From: Phytoseiulus persimilis
Lineage: Eukaryota; Arthropoda; Arachnida; Mesostigmata; Phytoseiidae
Assembly (NCBI GenBank): GCA_037576195.1
Contig: CM075104.1
Span: 22,522,211 to 22,586,210 of the forward strand
DNA length: 64,000 nucleotides
Reading direction: 5' to 3'
Shown here: piece after piece, positions 25,469 through 35,552 of the stretch
Numbering within the stretch: the stretch's first letter is position 1
Layout: each line of letters starts with the position of its first letter
Position numbers and translations under genes: made by a program
Notes under the pieces: model-generated
The model's database searches: none
Told to the model about the DNA's origin: nothing
The model's input: the letters and a program-made list of their open reading frames with translations, nothing else

Positions 25469-25672
25469 GCCGCCCATGAAAAACTCTCAGGCCCAAAAGT
25501 GGTCGGCCCCGGTCTCGACTACGAGAGCCTATTCGGCCCTGAGGACATTTTCTGCGTGACCCTCGATGACCTCTCGATCCGGGAGGTTGTGACGAATGGG
25601 AGAGTTTTGTGTCATATCTCAGGGACTGAGGACCTGCTAGGCCTGGACCCAGTCTATGGGGTGTATTTCTAA
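25469..25672 (+). CDS. Possible internal exon, unidentified
   Basis: A 68-codon stop-to-stop frame without ATG whose translation looks protein-like: GPGLDYESLFGPEDIF, then VTLDDLSIREVVTNGRVL, then EDLLGLDPVYGVYF. A CTCTCAG acceptor lies inside its left end. No phase-matched partner exon was found and I do not recognise a family. It may be a terminal exon or a remnant. Confidence 0.25.
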   Translation, partial: AAHEKLSGPKVVGPGLDYESLFGPEDIFCVTLDDLSIREVVTNGRVLCHISGTEDLLGLDPVYGVYF

Positions 25673-26208
25673 GCCCTAAAAGGGGTTCACTGTGACACTT
25701 CCCCGTCATGAAAACATTGTTTCTAAAGAACGTTGGGTTAACCGCCCGCGGCACCATCTTGTATTCTCAACACCACACCCGATCTTCCCACGATGAACAA
25801 CGTACCACATAGATGCCGAACATTCGAATGTACAGAGGTAACAGTCGCTAGCGGATTCAAGCTGGAGCTTGCAACGGCAGTGGATTTTTTTACGCGACAA
25901 TGAATTACCATGATGATAGAAATCGGAGACGGAACGATTTCTGTGAATGATACTTCCGAGAAGCTGCTCGTCTTCCCAAGAAATCTTCAGAAGCGCATAT
26001 TAGACCGGTTATCCTTGACGATCCCTGAGCTGCTCCGGGAGAAACAACCCTCTCTCGATCGAGGCAGGTGAAACACCAAACAAAAAACATGTGCCTTCCT
26101 CTCATTTTCCTTAAATCAATTAGCGAAAAAAGACTAAAAGTAAATCCGACGTTATTTTGCCGACCTGCATAGAGCGACATCTTCAAACAGAGGCCTCGAT
26201 CATGCACC

Positions 26209-26466
26209 ATGGTGAAATTTGCGGTTGTCGAGGAAAATGTCGTCGTTCCTATCGTAGGAGATGTGCGCAACGATTCCAGAGGCAACCGCTATAAGATAAG
26301 ACCGTCAGAAGACGTGTTTCCGCCGGAAACTCTTCACAACCCACAACGAGGCTGCAATGATGGGCACGTCGACCTTGTGGACGGACTCCTCAGCGAGGTC
26401 GCCAGCTCTGCACCCAATCGAATAATACTTGTGACTTGGGAGGAGCCCGATGCTGATCCGGGGTGA
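26209..26466 (+). CDS. Small ORF of 85 aa, unidentified
   Basis: It starts with ATG in an excellent context (GCACCATGG) and begins MVKFAVVEENVVVPIVGDVR, a compact beta-strand-like opening. It then continues as a polar acidic sequence ending EEPDADPG and a TGA. It could be a first exon or a single-exon small gene. It has no recognised domain and no poly(A) signal directly behind it. Confidence 0.3.
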   Translation: MVKFAVVEENVVVPIVGDVRNDSRGNRYKIRPSEDVFPPETLHNPQRGCNDGHVDLVDGLLSEVASSAPNRIILVTWEEPDADPG

Positions 26467-27965
26467 ACTGGATTCCTGGAAGTGGATTCAGTGCGCTATG
26501 TGTGTATAGTGTTCGAATGAGGAGACATTTCCGCATCGTCAACCCCCGAAAGTTGTATTTATGTTTGTATTGAGATAAGAATTCTAATTTTCCTCGCTTG
26601 GAAATCATCTCATTATGTGGAAAAGTTCAGGCGAGAGATTCCTCAAGTGTTTGCAGGGCCATCCGTTCAAACGTGATGTCAGGTTCGCATCACGGAGGGT
26701 TTGAAGCTTCCCTGGCGCGAGCACCGCTAACCCCAAAACTTCTGTGTTAAGGGCGCTAGCTCTCTGGAAAGTTCAGCCGCGTATGGCAACTGGGGACAAG
26801 CCGGCCGGAACGAAGGGCATTCCGAATACCAAGCGTCGCACGAGGAGCTTATTCACTGTCATTCAGGAAATTCACTCTATATTTTTTCGTTGCTCTCCTC
26901 CCGGCTTGCCTCGACCAATGGAAACGTTTCGAGTCGCTCAAGCTGTTTCCCGCCTGAGGTTGAGAGCTCGCTGAAAAGAGAACTCAAAGAGGCTACCAAA
27001 GAGCCAGAGTTCTCCGTGACAGGACCTGGCCTTGCGAGGGTCTCGAGTTGAGTTGGCGGTTCCAGATTAAGTTCGACTGCGTGCGTGAAGCCCTCTGACT
27101 CTATGGTAGGAAAGTAACGCGAGTCGTTCTATGGATTGCGACTCAAAGCATAGATGTTCCAACTTCCCGCTGTCGCAGCGCCTGTGTTTTGTTTCCGGGG
27201 AGTAGAAGCTCGAACGAGTGCCTGCTCTCTTTAAATTCTGCAGAAACGAGCAGAGCTTGACGGAACTTCGCGCGCCCTTCGGATGGCTATCCCCTCCGAG
27301 GCAAAAGTTGTTATCGGGGCCCTGCTTGAATTATATCGAATGTTGCCCGAGTGTTACAAGCATCGGGGAAACTTGCGACCAAGACTCCTTTCCCTCTGAA
27401 CCCAGCGTCGACGATGAGTCCACACGCACATACACGTTTTTCGGTCGGAGAATACTGGAATGAATCCATTCAGAGCCCAGAAGAGGACTCTAAGTCGGTC
27501 CCGGGTTAGCTTCTCCTGTGATGGACCCCGGGAACGGAAGGAAACCTTTTGCTCTGATTCCATGGCTCCAGCTCCGGCAATGCGACGAATTGATCGAAGT
27601 GAATCCTGTGTGGAATACGGACTCAAAGGGACGGGAACCGATTCCGAAGCGCAGAACGACGGAGAAACTCGGTATTAGACCCCCGCCAGGAATCGAAAGC
27701 GGACATTATGTTACTTGTGAGCGATCAAAAACCAAGAAATCTGATCAAGCTGTGAGGAAACGCTGACCTCGACTGAGGGCTGCAACGATATAACTGGTTC
27801 GAGAAACAGGTGGGCGGATGACGCTCGACCAAAGACAAGAGGCTTGCATAAACGCGCCAACAGCGACACAATAACTCTGCGTGACCAGATGGAAAATATG
27901 ATTCCCTCCGAATCAAGTTGACCACGTGACAGATGGCTGAAGTCCATGTCTAGGGTGACGTTATT

Positions 27966-27971
27966 TTTATT
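27966..27971 (-). terminator. Candidate poly(A) signal of the SLC22-like gene
   Basis: TTTATT on the plus strand reads AATAAA on the minus strand, about 390 nt past the stop of the transporter gene. Confidence 0.35.
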
Positions 27972-28356
27972 TGGCAGAATTTCATTGTCACTTTTATCGC
28001 CGCAGTATCATCATCCTCCTGTGTGGAATTCGATGGTCTGCATCATATCACACTGAAGAAGTAGACGCCAACGAAACCGAAGGTTGAATATGTTCGCCTG
28101 ATGTGCTTCCCTGATGCTCACTTCCAGAGCTATGCGCTCGTGAGTTTTCCGGATCTAGGATGGCGGCAGTAGCGACTTCTCTTTCGGCGTTGATGATTGC
28201 CTAGAATGGGGGTTTCCCATCAAATAGTTCTCGTTCGAACATGATGATGTCATCGCTCATGCAAGGGAACTTCCCAGCAGGGTGATCAGAGCGCAGATAT
28301 TTGGTTGAGGCTATATTCAGGACACTGCTACATTGTCCGCAACAGAGGCTACTATA

Positions 28357-31300
28357 TCAGCGCTCGCGCCTCCTGGGAAGACTCCCGGAAGCTTTGCTAC
28401 CATCGTTGGAGAATATAACGCCCGCCAACGGGAAACGTGGCCCACAGTCACGAGAGAATATCGCAACAAGGGGACAACTTACCGCATCATCTGCTTCGCT
28501 TCGTGGAAGGTGTCTGGCAGTTTCTTTCCGAACGTTTCGGGCAGAAGAAACGAGAGCAAGAGAGCGACTACGCACACCGATATTGTGATGCATACAGGCA
28601 CCCATGAAGCCGTGGCGATACCCTGAAAAATCGACGCAATATGCTCCCGCTAACGATTTGCATGCCGCGCACGATATGCCTGGGAAGACATCCGAGGAAA
28701 CAATCCGCACGACCTTCTACGGAAGAAAATCCGTTGCACCTACAATTTGCTTGAGAAACGGCGCAGCCATAGCGCCGACTCGCGAAGCCATGGCGGAGCT
28801 CCCGAGCGCAACGGATCGCACTTTCGTCGGGAAACATTCTGATACATGAATCAGCAGACAGTTGAACAAGAACATCGACGCCATCTTGCCGAGGTTGGCT
28901 AGAACCATTCGGACCGTTACGGAATCTGGAGAGATGCGAAAGTAATGAAAGATCGATCGGCATGCTATGTAGAATCTTCGCGCTCATCATGTGTAGATAT
29001 TCGAGAAATCAATTGGCTCGCCTTCGGGCAGGAAGAGTAGAGCTATGCCAGAGGAAATAGCTAGAAGGTACGACCACACGTAGACCGGTTTCCGTCGAAA
29101 GGTTCGAACAACCCACCACGAGGCCGTGGTTATTGGTATTTCAAGAAGAGCCATGTATACGACCCCCATGTAAGGGTCCCTGCCGTTGTCCACTATGAAA
29201 TACATCATGTGATAATAGAGGAGGATGATGACGGCACTGGAAAACTGGAATATCTTAGGGGAGTATTTCGAGCGCGTCTTTCAAGCCCCCTCGGACGCAT
29301 GACTCGAACCGTTCGCAGAGCCGCGCAAAACGAAATCCGCATCCAACGTGATTCCAAGCTACATTCTTCTGTTGGTCCGGATTTGAGGATCTTTCTCTAT
29401 TTTCAAAATGATGTCTCAGCCTGCGAGCTCATACGAAGAGTCGCATGCCAAGAACCCATATTTCCGGGAAGATTCTCAGCGGTAGTGAAACTTCAGGTCT
29501 TTTTCCCGGAGAATCCGGGACGTTCCTGGTTGCGGTGCCATGCGTGGAGCCCAGTTCAGAACACTTGTCACCGACAGCGATGACTGCAGTCCAAGACTAT
29601 ACTGTTACGCATGGAGTCTCCGAACGTGTTGATGTGGGAGTGTGTACCATTCGCTTGAACTTACTACTGTCCCCAACAGGAAATTGAAAGCTTGAAGATT
29701 GTCCAGCCGCGAACCAGGTCGATCAGTGTTCCCTTCTGCGATCTTTTCTCCTGAGAATAGAACCGGGAGCTGAACTGCGGTGAACTGGAGCTGATCCTCT
29801 CGCACTGGAATCGAAGGGCACATACCCGCATCAAGGTCGTTTTCGCCTCTTCCACAATTGCTTCGACGTCTATGTCTCCATTTATTTTGTTCCGTTTCAC
29901 GATTTTCTGGAGCAAGGCCTCGAACTCCTCATATTTGCCGGCTGACAGCAACCATTTTGGAGATTCATCCATGAAGCTGAAAACAATGCTCGCTCTCAGG
30001 CTGAACGATATTGCTAACCGCAACCGAAACTATTCTCCAGAGCAGTAGCTCTCAGCCACCGCCTTTCCGCGTAGACATGTCGGGTCCATGTGTCTATACG
30101 ATGAGTCCGGAAGCATTGCGTTCGGCACTCGGGTTCCGTAGCAAGCTTCAGTCTCTGTTTCCAGAGTTCGAACTTTCTCTTTCCAGCCAACGATTTAGGA
30201 TTTAGTGACACGCTCTGCGTATCTTGTACCTATCTTTGTGTGGAGTCAGAATCGAAGAGCTTCCGGGCCGAGCAAACGAAAAGAAGCAAGGGAATCACGA
30301 GTGAATGATCCTCCGCCAATCGGAGAATCACCTGCCAAGCCAGACTTGTGTGCGGCGAGCGAGAGGAGTTGGCGGAGATCTTTCCAATATATTCTGTTGG
30401 AAGCTCTAACGACAGCCCAGAACAATAGAGCGACGTCCATGCAATGAACGAGTTTTCCCGAATTCCTGGTAATCGCTCGTTCTCGGGAATGGTCGACGCG
30501 ATCAGCGGGGAATCTCTGAAGGAGCATCGCCATGAGCCCGAAACTGAAGGGCGTTGCTCTAAAGCCCTAGCCTGCCCTCTGCATCCGGCTATTCGATCAA
30601 TGTAATACGAACCACACAACAGCGACGAAAATGAATTCAGGTAGAATGATGATTCTCTGAATGAGGACCCAGTCTCTCACATGATATGTGATGATAGGGA
30701 TGATCAAAAGACCGAGGCACCAACCGCCGTCCTGACCGACCGTCACTATAGCTCGATGAGACGGGCCGACCGATTCCGTATCTGCATTGTATGACGTTAT
30801 CCGTTATTCTCGCGAGATGCTATCAATTCCGTTCGCCGGCAGAGGAACGTCAGCAGAGAGACCCCAAAGCTCGCACACTGTACTCACATATTGCGCTGCA
30901 GGCTCTTTTTCCACCGTGACCGGTTGCCATCATGAGTCGGAGGAAACAAAACATCCAAAAGTTTGTGGTGAAAGATATTCCGAAGCCTGAGACGATGATG
31001 ATCGCGAGAGAAACCATGTAACATTTTCTCCGGCCGTACCAATCAGAAATGTGGGAGAAAACGAAACATCCGATCAGGACCCCGAACATCAAACAACTCT
31101 GAGCGGTGGCCAACATCCACTCTTGATCACAGACCGCATCCCACTGCAACGCATGACGTCAAATTAAACGACTCCATGCCTCACGAGGTCTTCGGGGATG
31201 TTTCCAACGATCCGACGGCATCGCATGGAGGAGCGGGCTGATTGGAAGACCCATCAGACTCACCTGTTCTATCAGTGTACTCTCATGGACTGTGTGATCG

Positions 31301-31545
31301 TACTCCCACTCGTGACACTTTTGAGTGGAGTTATTCTTCCAGAACTTGCAACGAACATCCACGCCCTCGTTGAGCTTGAGCCACAGTGAGTCGTTGATGT
31401 TTGGCGGAGGCTTGCACCAGTAGTTCATTTTTGGCGCCATGAAACTCAGGCTCATCACGAAAAGTCCGTAGGGCATGGAGCCGGTGAGCGCCAGGATAAA
31501 TACGGGAATATGCCATGGTCCAAGCTTATCGAGTATCCGTTCCAT
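28357..31545 (-). CDS. SLC22-like organic ion transporter (9 exons, 498 aa)
   Basis: SLC22 proteins are 12-helix major-facilitator carriers for organic cations, anions or carnitine/carcinine-type solutes at the plasma membrane. Minus-strand exons: 31545-31264, 31143-30888, 30781-30613, 29976-29826, 29750-29665, 29236-29022, 28925-28744, 28622-28483 and 28372-28357. All phases agree. It starts MERILDKLGPWHIPVFILAL (helix 1). A large glycosylatable loop with Cys residues and NNST follows, then WDAVCDQEWMLATAQS, the loop-to-helix-2 signature, and the MFS loop DWYGRRK. Next come DESPKWLLSAGKYEE (the ESPRWLLxxGRYEEA motif), DPYMG, LFLPED, HVSECFPTKVRS and the C-terminal LPETFGKKLPDTFHEAKQ. Two junctions are weak. 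The exon 3 donor is GTTCGT. The exon 6 donor is GC (CCGAAG|GCGAGC). The final coding exon is only 16 nt, or slightly longer if the acceptor at 28397 is used; the frame is the same. The substrate cannot be told from sequence. Confidence 0.85.
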
Positions 31546-33398
31546 GGTGTCTCGTGGTGATTCCGACCGATGTTACACTGTGACTCGAGCAGAGCGTTGA
31601 AGCACGAACGCGATCAGCTGTCCCAGATCAGTCCGGAACGAGGAACTCGCACAGCGGCCTCTACTGGAGACTCGAGAATGGACGAGACCTTCACGGACGG
31701 ACTCTTTGACAGAGCATCCTGTTTGTAACCTGTTACACGCTTCAGGCTATAAAAGATGGTGCCAGAAAGAGTAACATGAGCAAGCGTGCGTGAGTGAGTG
31801 AGTGGGTAAATAGAGACATCTCGAGGTAATGTCGAGATCGCGTCCGATTAGATACGAAGCTTCGCCAGTGAATCGATGAAGAGTTGAAAACCTCGGATTT
31901 CAGAAGTATTTCGGAGGGATTCGTCCACGAAATAATGACGAGACACTTCATGCGGACCGTAAGCGCAAAACACAATGAGGTTGGAGCAGTGCTGACCCAT
32001 AATTAGAGGCTAATTGGCCCGCATTTCTTGACGGACTCCAAGTGATGTTCGGCCCCTCAAGCAACAGTTTTAAAAGAGGTCGTAATGGCAAGATAAGGAG
32101 CGTTTACGGCAAGCGATGTCGTTAACCCATCTCGGCAGCCGAAATGAACCTGAGCGATTCAATAATTACATCATTGTTTCATGCGATCTCCCGAAACTCG
32201 ACTCGGTAGCGGACAAACCTTTGATTCTGAAGAGTTAATCCGATTACGGAACTAGTGAGATGCAGGCAGCATCAAGCCAGAGTGTCTGGCGACTCCGCGG
32301 CTCGATTTCAAAGCTGCCCGCGGAATGCTTGTCTAGAAGCCAGAGGCTCTCCAGCATCGAGGGGATGGCTGCATGCTTTGAGAACATCGATCGATTCACC
32401 AATCCGAAATCTAAATCGTTGCGAAGAATTCAGAGCTGCATTCACCCCATGACAGGATGAGCCCGGTCGAATTTTCGCTCTCCCTTCCCGATGACCTCCT
32501 TCCACACGAGATGACGGCTCTTTTCGACGCCGTCGCTCGCGAGCGGAGCAGGCCCATTCCCGAAGACGGGCATGATCGGTTCCGTGGAGATCAAATCTAG
32601 AGATGTGGCGGGCTCCCATAACAGCCGGGGTTCTCCTACCTTTTCCAAGGGCTTGTCGGCCACACGAGAGAGCAGAAATGTTCGGCCGGATGGGCTCGCT
32701 TGGATGGATTTCGTTTGGACGAGACCTCACTGCATTATCATCAGGGACATTTATGACCCGCCTGGCCACAGTGTTTTTCCGCACAAAACCCACGCGTCGC
32801 CTTTATAAGGACGATGCTCGAAATTGCTGAGCAAGGATAATTTTGGCTATTATTTGAAGATTGTGCGAGACTGTCAAGAGTCCCCTTCGTGCGCTTCCTC
32901 GGCGCCCCTTTCAGGCGATGCCCGTGAAGAAACATGGATTGGAGTGGCCACGTGATCGGCAATGAAACGCATGGCTCAGAAATGTTAGAAACGATTAGAT
33001 CCCTCAAACGACTGGAATGGGACGTTCAGAGCCGACGCAGACATTAAAAATACTCAGCATATATTGTCACCGGCTTTCGCGCTTCTGGGTCTATATGGAT
33101 TCGAGCAACTGTCTGCGTGGGCCCGGAGACAGGTCTCTGCAGAACATGTCTCGGAGCCAGGGTCGCTCCACGGATTCAGGGAGCAGATTGAGCCGACCTG
33201 GGGAACGCGACGGGAGGGAATGGTCAGATGAAATCGTTCCGACACCTGTCCGAGGTAAGAGGGAACCCCTGCCGAGGACCCGTTCTCGAATAGCGCTCGG
33301 TATGTGAGGAAGGAGTAGGAATAAAACCTTAGCCCTGCAACAAACGTTCCTCCCTCCTTGAGATTTCCAGCAGGGTCTGAATTATCGATCATCGGAAA
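31546..33398. other. Intergenic interval upstream of the SLC22-like gene
   Basis: This should include the promoter of the minus-strand transporter. A TATAAAAG box at 31748-31755 is oriented the other way. An ATG-started 66-codon Arg/Ser-rich plus-strand frame at 32260-32460 is open but overlaps a longer minus-strand frame and is not called. Confidence 0.3.
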
Positions 33399-34022
33399 TT
33401 GATTGGATGTCATTCCCATGCAGGGGATCGTTCCGGAGATTCCGCGAGTTTTGTCACGTCAATACTTTACAGTCCTCAGCGGCAGGAGCTGGGAGAAGAT
33501 CGTTTCGACGGCGAAACCCGGGCCCTGCGCTTGAAACGCCACGCGCGAGTGATCGGCTCGCGGAGACCACCTCCCGCCCGAGGTCAACTTGTACTTGGAA
33601 TCCTTAGGGTCTCTCTGCAGGCTTATAGTGACATTTCGTCTTTCTCAGGGTGCAACCGAATTGGATTCAATGGACGCCGAGCTGCGCCTCTGAAAAGGGT
33701 AAGGTCACGGGAGAGTGAGCCCGAACAAATGAGCGACAGATTATCATTAGCGTTTCCAACGTCTCTCGAGGAAGAAAGTGAGGGATTTCCGACGTTGCCA
33801 TCTTCTCCCCATAGGAGGAGCGTCTCTGATTCCTTCCCGCGTTCAACGTCGCTGTCGGGATCAACGAGACAATCCCTCCCTTTAGAAGGGCAGAAACAAT
33901 CGTTTAGGAGGAGGGAGTCCGTCTTTTCGCGAGAGATAAGTCATGCACGTGCACGACGAGCTCGAGTCGCGTTGCATTGGTATCACGCTTCATGCCTTGG
34001 ACTGGATACCCAGCCGGAGTGA
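33399..34022 (+). CDS. Possible coding block, Ser/Arg-rich, unidentified
   Basis: A 207-codon plus-strand frame without an initial ATG. Its right half is strongly Ser/Pro/Arg-rich (ESEPEQMSDRLSL, then SPHRRSVSDSFPRSTSLS), a composition common in disordered regulatory regions. A splice-like segment inside it (TTTCTCAG acceptor near 33650, GTAAGG donor near 33700) argues that at least part could be spliced differently. No domain was recognised. Confidence 0.25.
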   Translation: MIGCHSHAGDRSGDSASFVTSILYSPQRQELGEDRFDGETRALRLKRHARVIGSRRPPPARGQLVLGILRVSLQAYSDISSFSGCNRIGFNGRRAAPLKRVRSRESEPEQMSDRLSLAFPTSLEEESEGFPTLPSSPHRRSVSDSFPRSTSLSGSTRQSLPLEGQKQSFRRRESVFSREISHARARRARVALHWYHASCLGLDTQPE

Positions 34023-35345
34023 GCAGCTACTCTTCTTCCCCTCCGAGTGTGGGAATCCCATCCCTTCCTCTTCCCCCGAGAAAAGTGATGCGGTGCTCTC
34101 GATTCACACCTATGGATCCGTTAACAAGCCACACGCTTCCTGAACCATCAAGAATCGACCTGCCCGAGATTACATCAAACTGCAAACTTATCTATGAAAG
34201 ATTTTTCCGGTGGAGAAACATTGGTTGGACTTCCATGGAATATTTCCGGGCTTCTTATGGTCGCAACGTTGGTACAATGGTTCCGATGCAGTCTTGGGTC
34301 CGTATATCCGTATGGAATATCCAGCTGGGTGAGGATCCCGAGTATAGCGGTTCTCTAGACACACAACGATGCAGCTAGCGACTACAACTGTTCGCCTTCT
34401 GTTTTCACCTAACGATCCGCAAAGCGATGTTTTCTCCAGATGCTCAGCGATCATTTGCTCTGTCAATAAAAGCGGAGAACGAGGCAGCGAACTTAGTGTG
34501 TCTTATTTGTGTCGCATTATTTATCCGTTCTCGCTAGCACTCCTCGGCCGAGCGTTCTAGTGCATCTCCAAACAAAAGGAGAGTGAGGATGTTTACGTAC
34601 TTGAAACCCAAGGGATATGCAGGCAGACGAGAACTCACAACAGACTAAATATACACCACTGCTCGGAAGTATGCTTCCCGAATTCATGCATTGAATGGGA
34701 TTACTTCTGATGCTCACACGTATTTCAGAACTGGGAGCGTCGCTTAAACACGTTGTTCATCCTTTTGCTCTGAAGCTGAACCCTCTTCCGTTCGCTTCGA
34801 GATCACGACATGCCTCTTGGAGTCACAAACTCGCTCATATGTATCGAAGCAGCTCATTCACGGGTCCATTCCTTCTGGAAATAGCCGAATCCGTTCGACC
34901 ATAGCGACACTGTCTTCATAAGAGATCCTCAGTTACGGTCGACAATGTTTGCAGGAATGCTCGGCGCTGCTCTGACGCTCACGGGAAACTACAGGAAGTA
35001 TTTTCAAATTCTCAAGTAGTGCCTTCGACTGTTTAATCAGCTATAACGGGTCCATATTGGAGGGGGACGGAAGACGAGTCGAACTCATTTTGAAGATAGC
35101 GATTCCCTTCGGAATCGATGATTCACGAGCCTGTTGAAGTTGGGGGTCGGATAAAAGTTAAGAAAAAATCCGCTCTCGACATGTTCTCAAGCAGCCAATT
35201 CTCGACCGAATTTCGGAAGCAATCAAACAGAAACCGAAAATACGCAGGAAGCTGCGAGGTTCAGCTGGAAGGCTGCACGATCCCGCGAGCCGTCGCTTTG
35301 AATAATAACTAATAGCTCTCAGAACCTTGTCTCCGACACCTCCGC
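34023..35345. other. No recognisable gene
   Basis: Only short overlapping frames on both strands. It includes the presumed 3' end region of the Cys-loop channel gene. Confidence 0.4.
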
Positions 35346-35351
35346 TTTATT
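35346..35351 (-). terminator. Candidate poly(A) signal of the Cys-loop channel gene
   Basis: TTTATT on the plus strand, AATAAA on the minus strand, about 200 nt past the TGA at 35555-35553. Confidence 0.45.
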
Positions 35352-35552
35352 TGACAGGAACATCTCGGTTCTCTCCTCCAATTTTCGCAAAGGCGCGTTA
35401 TAGCGATTCCCTCGAGAAATCAGGATTTCGAAAGCATTCCATCAGGATGATGTTGGCGTGAATCATGGAGATGATTCGCGATGAAAAATTATTTCCGAAA
35501 TTACGAAACCAGTCCTTCGAATTTCGTTACGAAAAATGAAGCCCGATCCTAC

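Larger units (their letters stand above)
23384..28356. other. Gene-poor interval with unassigned reading frames
   Basis: No family was recognised. A 251-codon minus-strand frame at 24360-25115 begins at a non-ATG codon, overlaps a second minus-strand frame of 137 codons, and has no motif or hydrophobic pattern, so it is not called. Two better candidates inside this interval are listed separately (25469-25672 and 26209-26466). Confidence 0.35.

Noticed and set aside
31748-31755. TATAAAAG box
   Set aside because: It is oriented to the plus strand, away from the SLC22-like gene on the minus strand, and no convincing plus-strand gene starts within 500 bp.
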